Source: Asaia bogorensis NBRC 16594 | Lineage (GTDB): Bacteria; Pseudomonadota; Alphaproteobacteria; Acetobacterales; Acetobacteraceae | NCBI RefSeq assembly: GCF_001547995.1 | Contig: NZ_AP014690.1 | Span: forward strand, 1,919,001 to 1,983,000 | Reading direction: 5' to 3' | Length of the DNA: 64,000 nt | The notes under the pieces: generated by a model | Told to the model about the DNA's origin: nothing | Seen by the model: only the letters and a program-made list of their open reading frames with translations | The model's database searches: none | Translations under genes and position numbers: made by a program | In this document: positions 9,018 to 17,659 of the stretch, one piece after another | Position numbering within the stretch: position 1 is the first letter of the stretch | Layout: the number at the start of each line of letters is the position of its first letter

Positions 9018-9440
9018 TTACGGCAGGATTTCCGTCTCGGCAAAGAAGAACGAGATTTCGTTCTTTGCATTTTCGAGGCTGTCCGAACCATGCACCGAGT
9101 TGGCTTCGATGCTCTCGGCATAGAGCTTGCGCACGGTGCCTTCGGCAGCCTGGGCCGGGTTGGTTGCGCCCATGACTTCGCGATGATGTGCCACAGCGTT
9201 GTCGCCCTGCAGCACCTGCACGACGACCGGCTCGGAGAGCATGGAAGCAACGAGGCTGCCATAGAACGGACGCTCGGCGTGCACAGCGTAGAAGGCCTTG
9301 GCCTGGTCTTCGGTCAGCTTGATGCGCTTCTGGGCGACGATGCGCAGGCCAGCGCCTTCGAACACGGCATTGATCTTGCCGGTCAGGTTGCGGCGGGTTG
9401 CGTCGGGCTTGATGATCGAAAGGGTGCGTTCCAGGGCCAT
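9018..9440 (-). CDS. ndk: Nucleoside diphosphate kinase
   Basis: It exchanges the terminal phosphate between nucleoside tri- and diphosphates through a phosphohistidine. The 140-aa product has full family length. The start is [14 protein letters not shown], with Lys11 in the phosphate site, and the active-site motif is NSVHGSD with catalytic His117. Arg and Asn contacts in TRRNLTGKI and GATNPAQA are present. It is monocistronic, with its own terminator, and diverges from the ABC-F gene. Confidence 0.98.
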   Translation of the reverse strand: MALERTLSIIKPDATRRNLTGKINAVFEGAGLRIVAQKRIKLTEDQAKAFYAVHAERPFYGSLVASMLSEPVVVQVLQGDNAVAHHREVMGATNPAQAAEGTVRKLYAESIEANSVHGSDSLENAKNEISFFFAETEILP

Positions 9441-9557
9441 GAGGCATCTCCTGCATTAAAAAAGAAAAGCGGTGAACGCCCTTCCCCTAGAGCAAAACAA
9501 GACTTCCTGATAGTCCGCTTGGCATCAAAACGCCTCCATATTGCCCGGGAAGAAACT

Positions 9558-11450
9558 GTGAGCCTGCTGACCATCACCGACCTGACCCTGCGCATTGCCG
9601 GTCGCGTCCTGCTCGACAATGCCTCACTCAGTATCGACCCGGGGCGCAAGGTGGGGCTGGTCGGCCGGAATGGCGCCGGCAAATCGACGCTGCTTGCTGC
9701 CATTGCCGGTGATCTGCACCCCGATGGGGGCACGATACAGCTCTCCAACCGGGCCAGCATGGGGCGCGTCAAGCAGGAGACGCCTGAGGGGGATGCCTCC
9801 CTTATCGACACGGTTCTGGCTGGCGATCTTGAACGCGCGCGCCTGCTGCACGAGGCCGAAGCGGCCCATGATCCCTCTCGCCTTGCCGATATCCATGAGC
9901 GTCTGCTTGTCATCGATGCTCATACGGCCCCGGCCCGCGCAGCAAGCATCCTGTCAGGGCTTGGTTTCGATCATGCAGCCCAGCAACGCCCGGTCTCGTC
10001 ATTCTCGGGTGGCTGGCGCATGCGCGTGGCGCTGGCCACAGCCCTGTTCCTGAACCCCGATCTGCTGTTGCTGGACGAGCCCACGAACCATCTCGATATC
10101 GAGGCGACCATCTGGCTCGAAAACTGGCTCAAGACCTTCTCGGGCGCGGCGATCGTCGTGAGCCATGATCGCTCCCTGCTCGATAGCGTAGTCGATTCCA
10201 TCGCCCATCTGGACAAGGGCAAGCTGAGCCTCACCCCTGGCGGGTATAACGAGTTCATCCGCATACGCACCGAGCAGGCCCTGCAGCAGAACAGGGCAGC
10301 CGAACGCCTTGCGGCGCAACGTGCGCATATGCAGTCTTTCGTCGATCGCTTCCGGGCCAAAGCCACCAAGGCCCGACAGGCTCAGGCCCGCCTCAAGGCA
10401 TTGGCGCGTCTGCCCCAGATCGACTCTGTTGTGGAGGACAGTCCCACCCGCTTTTCCTTCCCGGAGCCCACGCCTCTTCCCCCGCCCATGCTGTCGCTGG
10501 AAAATGTCAGCGTTGGCTATGACGGGCGCGCTGTCTTGTCCAACCTCTCCTGCCGCCTCGATCTTGATGATCGCATCGCGCTTCTGGGCCAGAACGGCAA
10601 AGGCAAATCGACCTTTGCCAAATTGCTGGCAGGGCGTCTTGATCCCATCTCAGGCCGCGTCAACCATTCTCCAAGGCTTCGCATCGGCTATTTCGCCCAG
10701 CATCAGGGTGACGAGCTCGTGCTGGGCGATACACCCATCGACCATATGAGCCGCGCCATGCCTGACGCGACGCCCGTCGCCGTACGCGCGCAGCTCGACC
10801 GGTTCGGCCTCGATGCCGGCAAGGCCGAGTCCCGGGTGGGCGACCTGTCCGGCGGTGAGAAAGCGCGTCTCCTCCTTGCCCTCGCCACGCGCAACGCCCC
10901 TCACCTCCTGCTGTTGGACGAACCGACCAACCATCTGGATCTTGATGCCCGCGACGCACTAATTCGCGCCCTTTGCGATTTCGAAGGTGCTGTCGTGTTG
11001 ATCAGCCATGATTCTCATCTGGTGGAATCCGTCGCTGATCGTCTCTGGCTTGTCGATGAGGGAACAATCACGCCGTTCGATGACGATATGGACGGCTATC
11101 GCAGCTGGCTGATCGAACGGGCACGCAAGGCTGCCAGCGACAGCCGGGTGGAGAGCGAGCCGGACAGCGCCGGCAGGAAGGATCAGCGTCGCGACCGTGC
11201 GGAACAGCGAAAGGCTCTGGCGCCCCTGCGCAAGGAAGCGAAAGCCGCCGAGCATTTGCTGGAACAGCTTGGCAAGGAGCGTCAGAAAATCGAGACGCGT
11301 CTAGCCGACCCGGCACTCTATGCAAAAAGCGATACCGCTGAAATCACGAAGCTGAACACAAGGCTGGCCGCGTTGCGCCTTGAGGAGCAGGCGGCAGAGG
11401 AACGCTGGCTGGCCGCAGAAGCCGAAATCGACGAGGCGAACCGAAACTAG
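9558..11450 (+). CDS. ABC-F family ATP-binding protein (Uup/YheS type)
   Basis: A 630-aa soluble protein with two ABC domains and no membrane segments, as in ABC-F proteins that act on ribosomes. Domain 1: Walker A GRNGAGKST, signature FSGGWRMR, Walker B LLLLDEPTNHLD. Domain 2: GQNGKGKST, LSGGEKARL, LLLLDEPTNHLD. Between them is a charged linker (about residues 240-300), and a C-terminal coiled coil rich in Glu, Lys and Arg follows (about residues 540-630). The GTG at 9558 matches the family N-terminus (LLTITDLTLRIAG). An upstream open stretch antisense to ndk is not counted as coding. Confidence 0.93.
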   Translation: MSLLTITDLTLRIAGRVLLDNASLSIDPGRKVGLVGRNGAGKSTLLAAIAGDLHPDGGTIQLSNRASMGRVKQETPEGDASLIDTVLAGDLERARLLHEAEAAHDPSRLADIHERLLVIDAHTAPARAASILSGLGFDHAAQQRPVSSFSGGWRMRVALATALFLNPDLLLLDEPTNHLDIEATIWLENWLKTFSGAAIVVSHDRSLLDSVVDSIAHLDKGKLSLTPGGYNEFIRIRTEQALQQNRAAERLAAQRAHMQSFVDRFRAKATKARQAQARLKALARLPQIDSVVEDSPTRFSFPEPTPLPPPMLSLENVSVGYDGRAVLSNLSCRLDLDDRIALLGQNGKGKSTFAKLLAGRLDPISGRVNHSPRLRIGYFAQHQGDELVLGDTPIDHMSRAMPDATPVAVRAQLDRFGLDAGKAESRVGDLSGGEKARLLLALATRNAPHLLLLDEPTNHLDLDARDALIRALCDFEGAVVLISHDSHLVESVADRLWLVDEGTITPFDDDMDGYRSWLIERARKAASDSRVESEPDSAGRKDQRRDRAEQRKALAPLRKEAKAAEHLLEQLGKERQKIETRLADPALYAKSDTAEITKLNTRLAALRLEEQAAEERWLAAEAEIDEANRN

Positions 11451-11495
11451 GGCTCACCGTTAAAACGAGACAGATTTTTGAAAACAAGAGAGACG

Positions 11496-12626
11496 ATGTC
11501 CGAAACCCATCCTGACGACGCCCACGGCGCGGGGCGCGAACTGACACGGATCTTCCGGATCCTGCGTTTTACTCTCATCGTTACAGTTGCCGTGCTCGCC
11601 ATCTGGCTCATTGGCGACGTGCTGATGGTCGTTTTTGCCGCCACGTTGTTTGCTGTGATCCTGCACGGTCTGGCGCGTATTCTGCGTGACAAGGCCCGTA
11701 TGCCTTACCAGCTCGCCGTGGGTCTGGTGGCGCTGACGATCCTCCTCGCCATCGCCGCTCTCTTCTTCTTCAGCGGCCCGCAGATTGGTGACCAGTTCGT
11801 CAAGCTGAAGCAGGCTTTGATCACGCAGTATGGACAAATACGCGAGCAGATGGGCTCCAGCACGTGGGGCCAGTTTGCCCTTGATCACTTGCCCAAATCG
11901 CTTGGTGGGAACGAGGCTGGTAGCGGCCCGTCCCTCGGTGCCGGTCTGGCCAATTCGGTGACGGGTATTCTGAGCAGCGCGTTCGGACTGCTCGGCACGA
12001 TTGCTGTGATCCTGATCGCCGGACTCTACTTCGCCCTGTCCCCCGCCATCTATGTGGATGGTCTGCTACGCCTCGTGCCCGAGGGCCATCGCCCGGAGGC
12101 CCGCAAGCTTCTTCTGACGGCGGGCACGGCGCTGTGGTCTTGGACAATCGGACAGGCCTTTGACATGCTTGCCGTCGGTCTGGCCTCGGGTATCGGGCTG
12201 GGCTTTCTTGGCGTTCCCCTTGCGATGGCCCTCGGCGTTGTTGCCGGCCTCTGCAATTTCATCCCCTATATCGGCGCGATTCTCGGCGCGATACCGGCGG
12301 TTTTAATCGCCCTTTCCCAGGGCACACGCACTGGCCTTATGGTGGCGGGGCTCTATTGCGTCATCCAGTTCCTGGAGGGCAACGTGCTCGCCCCCCTGAT
12401 CCAGCGTCACGCCGTTCATATGCCGCCAGCGCTAGCAATTCTCTCACAGACCGTGTTCGGCACCATTCTGGGCGTGCCCGGTCTCATTCTTGCCTCTCCC
12501 CTCACCGCAGCCCTGCTTGCCATTGGTGACAAGGGCACGGCGCCGCTCGCCGATGATATGCGTACGGGCGAGGCCATGGGCGATGCGCCGCTTCCGAGCG
12601 AGAGCGGAAAACAACAGCACGCCTGA
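11496..12626 (+). CDS. AI-2E family transporter (PerM/YdiK-like permease)
   Basis: A 376-aa integral membrane protein with an N-terminal pair of helices (about residues 20-70), a soluble loop with an amphipathic region, then several C-terminal helices. PLAMALGVVAGLCNFIPYIGAILGAIPA is the hallmark region (shown here only as an overall position near residues 245-270). Family members are reported as autoinducer or ion/proton exporters; the substrate here is unknown. The ATG at 11496 has an AGAGAG site; a TTG 18 nt upstream is the alternative. It follows the ABC-F gene by 45 bp and may be co-transcribed. Confidence 0.88.
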   Translation: MSETHPDDAHGAGRELTRIFRILRFTLIVTVAVLAIWLIGDVLMVVFAATLFAVILHGLARILRDKARMPYQLAVGLVALTILLAIAALFFFSGPQIGDQFVKLKQALITQYGQIREQMGSSTWGQFALDHLPKSLGGNEAGSGPSLGAGLANSVTGILSSAFGLLGTIAVILIAGLYFALSPAIYVDGLLRLVPEGHRPEARKLLLTAGTALWSWTIGQAFDMLAVGLASGIGLGFLGVPLAMALGVVAGLCNFIPYIGAILGAIPAVLIALSQGTRTGLMVAGLYCVIQFLEGNVLAPLIQRHAVHMPPALAILSQTVFGTILGVPGLILASPLTAALLAIGDKGTAPLADDMRTGEAMGDAPLPSESGKQQHA

Positions 12627-12632
12627 CCCTTC

Positions 12633-12662
12633 ACTGACGGGGCGTATTATCACCCCGTCAGT
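12633..12662 (+). terminator. Strong hairpin after the AI-2E permease gene
   Basis: A perfect 10-bp stem ACTGACGGGG/CCCCGTCAGT with a 10-nt loop lies 6 nt after the stop codon. There is no T-run, so it may be an end-stabilising hairpin rather than a classic intrinsic terminator. Confidence 0.6.
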
Positions 12663-12807
12663 CCAGCCTGCCAGCCGGAGTGATGCCACGAGCTGCGCGC
12701 GGCTCTGCCTTCAAATACCAGTCGTCGGATATAGCGTATTTACCTCTTGCTCCTCACACTATGTCAGCATCGCATGGTGATGCCGGACGATAGAGAGGGG
12801 CATCGTG

Positions 12808-13605
12808 ATGCGTGATCGATCAATTGGCGAAATGGCTGCCCAAAGCGGGCTGTCGGTACGCAGCTTGCGCCACCTTGAGGAAAAAGGGTTGATCGCCCCA
12901 CGCCGAACCGAGGCAGGTCGTCGTGTCTACGGCGCGCGGGAAGTGAACCTGATCACCAAGATCCTCCTGCTTCGGCAGACAGGGTACCGGCTATCGGAAA
13001 TCTCCGCGGTCATGATTGCCCCCTCTCTGGACGCCCGGAGCCTGATCGAAACACAGATCCTGCATCTTGGCGCGAAGCAAAGAGAGATCGAGACCATGCT
13101 GCGCCGTCTGCGGCATATGTCCGATCTGCTCAGAACACGCGAAACACCTGATGCTGACCGGCTCTGTTCCCTTATCAAGGAGGCACAGACCATCATGACA
13201 CAACAGGATCTCAGAACCGTCGCAAAGCAGTATTTCACTGAGGAAGAATGGAATCGCTGGCAGGCGCTCGGGGCCAGACTTTTTCCGGGAGAGACGCGCA
13301 CCGCCTATGAGCAGAACTGGGCGGCGCTGATCACCCGTGTTGAAGACGCCATCAGACAGGGCGTTGCTCCGGGGTCGCCGCAAGCCTTGTCACTGCTTAA
13401 TGAGTGGATGACGCTGCAACAGCCGATGGTTGATGCGTTGGGCAAAGACCACTGGAACAAGGCGGCAAAGATGTATGCCGATATGGAAAGCTGGCAGACA
13501 GACACAGCCAAGGCACCGTTCAGTGCCGAGGTCTATCGTTTCATGACGGAGACCGGTCGGCTCTCACGCACGGGGGAGAAGCAGGTCTCGCAGGGCCAGC
13601 CCTGA
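12808..13605 (+). CDS. MerR-family transcriptional regulator with TipAS-like C-terminal domain
   Basis: A 265-aa regulator. Residues 1-70 form the winged MerR DNA-binding domain (IGEMAAQSGLSVRSLRHLEEKGLI; GRRVYG). A coiled-coil helix follows, then from about residue 130 an all-helical domain with YFTEEEWNRW, similar to the TipAS/ligand-binding fold of TipA, Mta and SkgA-type regulators, which respond to antibiotics or stress. A GTG codon directly precedes the ATG and could also be used; an AGAGAGGGG site is upstream. Target genes are unknown. Confidence 0.85.
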   Translation: MRDRSIGEMAAQSGLSVRSLRHLEEKGLIAPRRTEAGRRVYGAREVNLITKILLLRQTGYRLSEISAVMIAPSLDARSLIETQILHLGAKQREIETMLRRLRHMSDLLRTRETPDADRLCSLIKEAQTIMTQQDLRTVAKQYFTEEEWNRWQALGARLFPGETRTAYEQNWAALITRVEDAIRQGVAPGSPQALSLLNEWMTLQQPMVDALGKDHWNKAAKMYADMESWQTDTAKAPFSAEVYRFMTETGRLSRTGEKQVSQGQP

Positions 13606-13663
13606 ATACGCGCACTGTTGGTCCGGGATGGATGTTTTCATTCCGGGCCATGGATGTCGCAAT

Positions 13664-13707
13664 CGTGACGCCTGACACCATGCCTGCAACCGTCACGGGT
13701 GTCAGGC
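13664..13707. repeat. Interleaved inverted repeat (A-B-A'-B')
   Basis: Two perfect complementary pairs are interleaved. CGTGACG (13664-13670) matches CGTCACG (13691-13697), and CCTGACACC (13671-13679) matches GGTGTCAGG (13698-13706). It lies between convergent genes (MerR regulator and a small membrane protein). It could be alternative terminator hairpins, a pseudoknot-like RNA or a protein site. Confidence 0.6.
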
Positions 13708-13766
13708 TAGAGTGGCAAGCACCGGCCTGAACACCCTTGCAGGTGAACAGGCCACGAAGCTTTTCC

Positions 13767-14228
13767 TCAGGGAACGTCGGTTTTCTCGAAGCCTTGCCCC
13801 TCGATCAGGCGACGCAGAGGCGCCCAACCCTGATCGTCGAAGCTCTGCACCTTGAAACGTGCCTTAGGGTTCGCGCGCGTAATGGCTGTATCATTCCAGT
13901 CAGCACCGCTGATACCCGTCCAGAGCGCGAGCTCGAACGGCTCACCATCTGGCAGGTGGGCCTTGATTACCACATCGCCGGTTGAAGGGGCTGGCGAGGT
14001 GAGCGGGGCCCAGCCATGCGTATGGCTGTGGAGCCATTCGTTCAGCTGAGCCGTTTCCGCCGCGTCGAGCTTGCGCGTCTGGTTCGTCTGCTCGATCGTC
14101 AGTGTCACATCCGAGACGGTCTCGAACCGTACCGGACGCAGAGCCGGCCATGCGAAATACCAGATGAGCGCGACCGTCGAGAGAACAACCGCCAGAAATC
14201 CGAAGACGAGAAGGGTTTCTTTCCTCAC
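13767..14228 (-). CDS. Hypothetical membrane-anchored protein
   Basis: A 153-aa protein with one N-terminal hydrophobic helix (residues 6-28) and a soluble domain, probably periplasmic, ending in FDDQGWAPLRRLIEGQGF. No family recognised. The GTG start overlaps the stop of the DegT aminotransferase gene by 4 nt (GTGA), so it is translationally coupled and belongs to the polysaccharide operon. A role in surface-polymer assembly is inferred from position only. Confidence 0.65.
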   Translation of the reverse strand: MRKETLLVFGFLAVVLSTVALIWYFAWPALRPVRFETVSDVTLTIEQTNQTRKLDAAETAQLNEWLHSHTHGWAPLTSPAPSTGDVVIKAHLPDGEPFELALWTGISGADWNDTAITRANPKARFKVQSFDDQGWAPLRRLIEGQGFEKTDVP

Positions 14229-15424
14229 GCGCCGCGCTCCTGCCTAGCATCGGCTGAACCCGCTTCGCCGCCGGCTCCGGGCGCAGCAAAATAGGACGAG
14301 ACAGCGCCGATCACTCGGCTGACCTCTTCATCAGTCAGTTCAGGATGAAGCGGCAGGGCCAGAATACGAGAGCCTAGCGTTTCCGAAACTGGCAGCGATA
14401 CCGTCTCGTCATGATGCTCAGCATAAGCTGGCTGCTCATGCAGTGGGCGCGGATAGTACACAACGCTCGGGACCCCGTGGCGGCCAAGATGTGCCTGCAA
14501 GGCATCCCGCGTGGCGGCGTCCGGCAGCAGGATGGAGTAAATGGCCCAGGCGCTTGCACTGTTCTCCACCCGTGCAGGTGTCTGCACAATACCGGAAAGC
14601 GCCGCGTCATACGCCTGCGCAATGGCTTCGCGGCGGCCCAGTTCCTCTTCAAACCGGTCGAGCTTCGCCAGAAGAATAGCCGCCTGAAGCGTATCGAGAC
14701 GTCCATTGAGGCCGATACGCAGAACCTCGTAGCGCGTGCGCCCCTCGCCGTGGGTGCGCAGCGAACGGTACAGCGCCGCACGCTCGGCATCGTCAGTGAG
14801 GATGGCACCCCCATCGCCGTAGGCCCCCAGCGGCTTGGACGGGAAGAAGGACAGGGTTGTCGCCATCGCCTCGCGGCCCAGCTTGTGACCGTTCAAAGAG
14901 GCGCCAAAGGCCTGGGCGCAGTCAGCGACAAGCAACAGATCCTCCTGCGCGGCAACATCGCGCAGGTTTGCCCAGGGCGCAGGCTGACCGAACAGATCAA
15001 CGCCAATGATTACGCGAGGCTCAAGCTCTTCCTGCGCGCGTATCGACGCTATGCGGGCGCGCAGATTATCGCAGTCGATCTGGAAACTTGCCGGATCCAC
15101 ATCCACGAAAACCGGGGTGGCGCCAAGCAGCAGCACTACTTCTGCGGTAGCGGTATAAGTGAAGGCCGGCAGGAACACGGCGTCGCCTGGACCAATCTCC
15201 TCGGCCATGAGCACCATAAGTAGTGCATCGGTACCGGACGAGACGCTCACCGCATGCGTCGCACCGCTATAGGCGCAGAGCCGTTTTTCGAGCTCCTCAA
15301 CCTCAGGCCCCATCACGAATTTGCAGTGCTCGAGAACTGTGTCGATCCGCTGCTTCAGCGGCGCGCCGAGGCGCGCCTGTTGTCTGGGCAGGTCAAGAAA
15401 GGAGATGGGGGCTTTGTCGCTCAT
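14225..15424 (-). CDS. DegT/DnrJ/EryC1/StrS sugar aminotransferase
   Basis: A 399-aa PLP enzyme that would aminate a keto-sugar nucleotide. By family comparison the PLP lysine is Lys197 in SFFPSKPLGAYGDGGAI; Asp168 and Gln171 in VADCAQAFGA contact PLP; SSGTDAL binds the phosphate. The ATG at 15424 has an AAGGTG site and matches the family N-terminus (ISFLDLPRQ). Together with the upstream CapD-like dehydratase it likely converts UDP-4-keto-6-deoxy-GlcNAc to a 4-amino sugar (PglE/WbpE-like); the exact position of the amino group is not provable here. Confidence 0.9.
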   Translation of the reverse strand: MSDKAPISFLDLPRQQARLGAPLKQRIDTVLEHCKFVMGPEVEELEKRLCAYSGATHAVSVSSGTDALLMVLMAEEIGPGDAVFLPAFTYTATAEVVLLLGATPVFVDVDPASFQIDCDNLRARIASIRAQEELEPRVIIGVDLFGQPAPWANLRDVAAQEDLLLVADCAQAFGASLNGHKLGREAMATTLSFFPSKPLGAYGDGGAILTDDAERAALYRSLRTHGEGRTRYEVLRIGLNGRLDTLQAAILLAKLDRFEEELGRREAIAQAYDAALSGIVQTPARVENSASAWAIYSILLPDAATRDALQAHLGRHGVPSVVYYPRPLHEQPAYAEHHDETVSLPVSETLGSRILALPLHPELTDEEVSRVIGAVSSYFAAPGAGGEAGSADARQERGA

Positions 15425-15561
15425 GGCACCTTTTTTTCCATTAACGGCCGCATGAGGCCGGTCCCGTATCGCTAGAGGTTCCGTCAATCGCGGCATAGCC
15501 CGAAAGACAGTTTCCGTTGGCCGGGCGCATAGGGAGGCGCGCCCGTACGATCATGCCGGGA

Positions 15562-17574
15562 CTATGACACAGGGTTCGTGTTTTCCGAAGCCTCCGGGCT
15601 TTCAGCTTTCTGGATAAACGGGGTGGAATACCGCACCTCACCCAGCGGGTTATGGGCAAATTCGGGCACGAGTTCCTGCATGATCACCAGAGATTGCCCG
15701 ATATCATCGGCATGGCTGGCCGCCTCGAGCTGCTGAAGCAATGTGCGGGCAGCGTCGAGATCAATCATCCGCGGCGTTGCCATTTTCAGACCCGGCGCAT
15801 CGGTCGGAACCGGCGCTTCGCGGCCGTGAAACAGCTCCTCATAGAGCTTCTCGCCCGGGCGCAGTCCGGTAAACCGTATGGCGATGTCCTCATCAGGCCT
15901 CAGCCCCGCCAGACGCACCATCTGACGCGCCAGATCAAGAATGCGAACCGGCTCGCCCATATCGAGAACAAAGATTCCGCCGCGTTGCAGACGTTGGTCC
16001 GTCTCGTCGGCCTCACGCCGCGATGCTGTGCCACGCACACTGGCCTGGAGCACGAGACCCACCGCCTCAGGTACGGTCATGAAATAGCGTGTCATGTCAG
16101 GATGCGTGACGGTGAGCGGTCCACCCTGCTCCAGCTGGCGTCGGAAGAGCGGCACGACCGACCCCGTGGAACCAAGGACATTGCCAAAACGCACGGTCAC
16201 ACAGCGGAAATGCGAGCCCTTTGCCTCAGCCTCGCCCATCAGCGCCTGACAGTAGATCTCCGCACAGCGTTTCGTTGCCCCCATGATGCTCGACGGATTG
16301 ACGGCCTTGTCGCTGGAAATAAGGACCATCGCCCGCGCTCCGTGGCGAATAGCGGCATCGGCCACGATCCGCGTCCCGATCACGTTTGTCAGCACGCCCT
16401 CGCAAGGGTTGGCCTCGACAATCGGTACATGCTTGAGCGCCGCAGCATGAAACACGAGCGCCGGACGATAGCGGGCGAACACCTCGTCGATACGCTGGGC
16501 ATCGCGGATATTGGCCACGATGACCTGACGCTGCACATGGGGGAACAGTTCTGACAATTCCAAATCGATCTGCCAGAGCGCATATTCGCCATGATCCAGC
16601 AGGAGCAACGTGGCCGGGCCGAACTGGGCAACCTGACGGGCCAGCTCTGAACCGATTGTCCCACCCGCACCGGTGACCATGACCACCTGCCCCTGGATCA
16701 ATCGCGCCATGCCTTCACGATCCAGCGGGACTTCCGGCCGGTTCAGCAGGTCCTCCAGTGCAATGGGACGCATCTGGATTTCCTCCGCCGGGGTCAGCCG
16801 TGTGAGCGAAGGGGCACGTTGTACCGCAATGCCGTAGCTCTGCCCGGCATCGAGCACGACGGAGAGCTGCGACCCGCGCCATTCGGGATCGGTCACGATC
16901 ACGCTGTCAGGAAGGGTGTCGTTTTCCTCCATTTCCGCCAGCACGGAGGAAAGATCCTCGGTCACACCGAGAATCGGTACGCCGTGCAGCCGCCGCCCTT
17001 GCTGCCCTGGCGACCGGGTAACCAGACCCAGCACCAGATAATGCGCGTCGGATACGCGCTCCAGCGCGCGAAGAAACAGGTCGGCGCTCAGATCCGAGCC
17101 CGCAAGCAGAACACGGCGCTTCTGCCCCTGCGCCTGCTGTCGCACCGTCCCGTAAAGGCGCGTCGCAACACGACCGCCTCCAAGACCAACAAGGAGAACG
17201 AGCGCGTAGATCAGGGGAAAGGTCGGCGATGGCAGGGGAAAGCCAGAGACCCAAAGCATAAGCGAGAAAAGGGCGGCGCCAGCGATCGAGGCAGCCGCTA
17301 TACCGCGCAGATCCGCTACGCCTGAAAAACGCCAGTACTGCTGCGGGATACGAAAAGGCAGGCCACTGACGAGCAATGTGATGGCACCGCCCATGATGAA
17401 CCAGAGTGGATGCAGCAATCCGTCATGAGGGGCGGCCAGAAAACGGGCTACAGGAGCAGCGAGTCCTGATATCAGACCGTCAGCCAGTACATTGACGGCA
17501 ATGCGCCCTCGCGATCGATGACGCCGCGTCAAGGATGAGGGGACAGGGCTATGAGATTGTTGCTTCGCGTTCAC
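15562..17574 (-). CDS. Membrane-bound nucleotide-sugar 4,6-dehydratase (CapD/WbpM/PglF type)
   Basis: A 670-aa protein. Four N-terminal transmembrane helices (about residues 25-140) are followed by a first nucleotide-binding-like domain, then a catalytic SDR domain from about residue 290 with VTGAGGTIGSE (NAD binding). The family active site SSDKAVNPSSIMGATKR follows, with Met (about 430) replacing the usual Tyr and Lys about 434. This architecture is that of UDP-GlcNAc C6 dehydratases that start bacillosamine, QuiNAc or FucNAc synthesis. It is first in a minus-strand operon with the aminotransferase and diverges from a WecA-like gene. Confidence 0.92.
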   Translation of the reverse strand: MNAKQQSHSPVPSSLTRRHRSRGRIAVNVLADGLISGLAAPVARFLAAPHDGLLHPLWFIMGGAITLLVSGLPFRIPQQYWRFSGVADLRGIAAASIAGAALFSLMLWVSGFPLPSPTFPLIYALVLLVGLGGGRVATRLYGTVRQQAQGQKRRVLLAGSDLSADLFLRALERVSDAHYLVLGLVTRSPGQQGRRLHGVPILGVTEDLSSVLAEMEENDTLPDSVIVTDPEWRGSQLSVVLDAGQSYGIAVQRAPSLTRLTPAEEIQMRPIALEDLLNRPEVPLDREGMARLIQGQVVMVTGAGGTIGSELARQVAQFGPATLLLLDHGEYALWQIDLELSELFPHVQRQVIVANIRDAQRIDEVFARYRPALVFHAAALKHVPIVEANPCEGVLTNVIGTRIVADAAIRHGARAMVLISSDKAVNPSSIMGATKRCAEIYCQALMGEAEAKGSHFRCVTVRFGNVLGSTGSVVPLFRRQLEQGGPLTVTHPDMTRYFMTVPEAVGLVLQASVRGTASRREADETDQRLQRGGIFVLDMGEPVRILDLARQMVRLAGLRPDEDIAIRFTGLRPGEKLYEELFHGREAPVPTDAPGLKMATPRMIDLDAARTLLQQLEAASHADDIGQSLVIMQELVPEFAHNPLGEVRYSTPFIQKAESPEASENTNPVS

Positions 17575-17659
17575 ACGACACTTATAGCCGCAAAAAAACT
17601 TTTGTCGCGATGGGCAGTCGTCACGTCAGGCCCTGCCCGCTGAAAAACTTCCGGATCCG

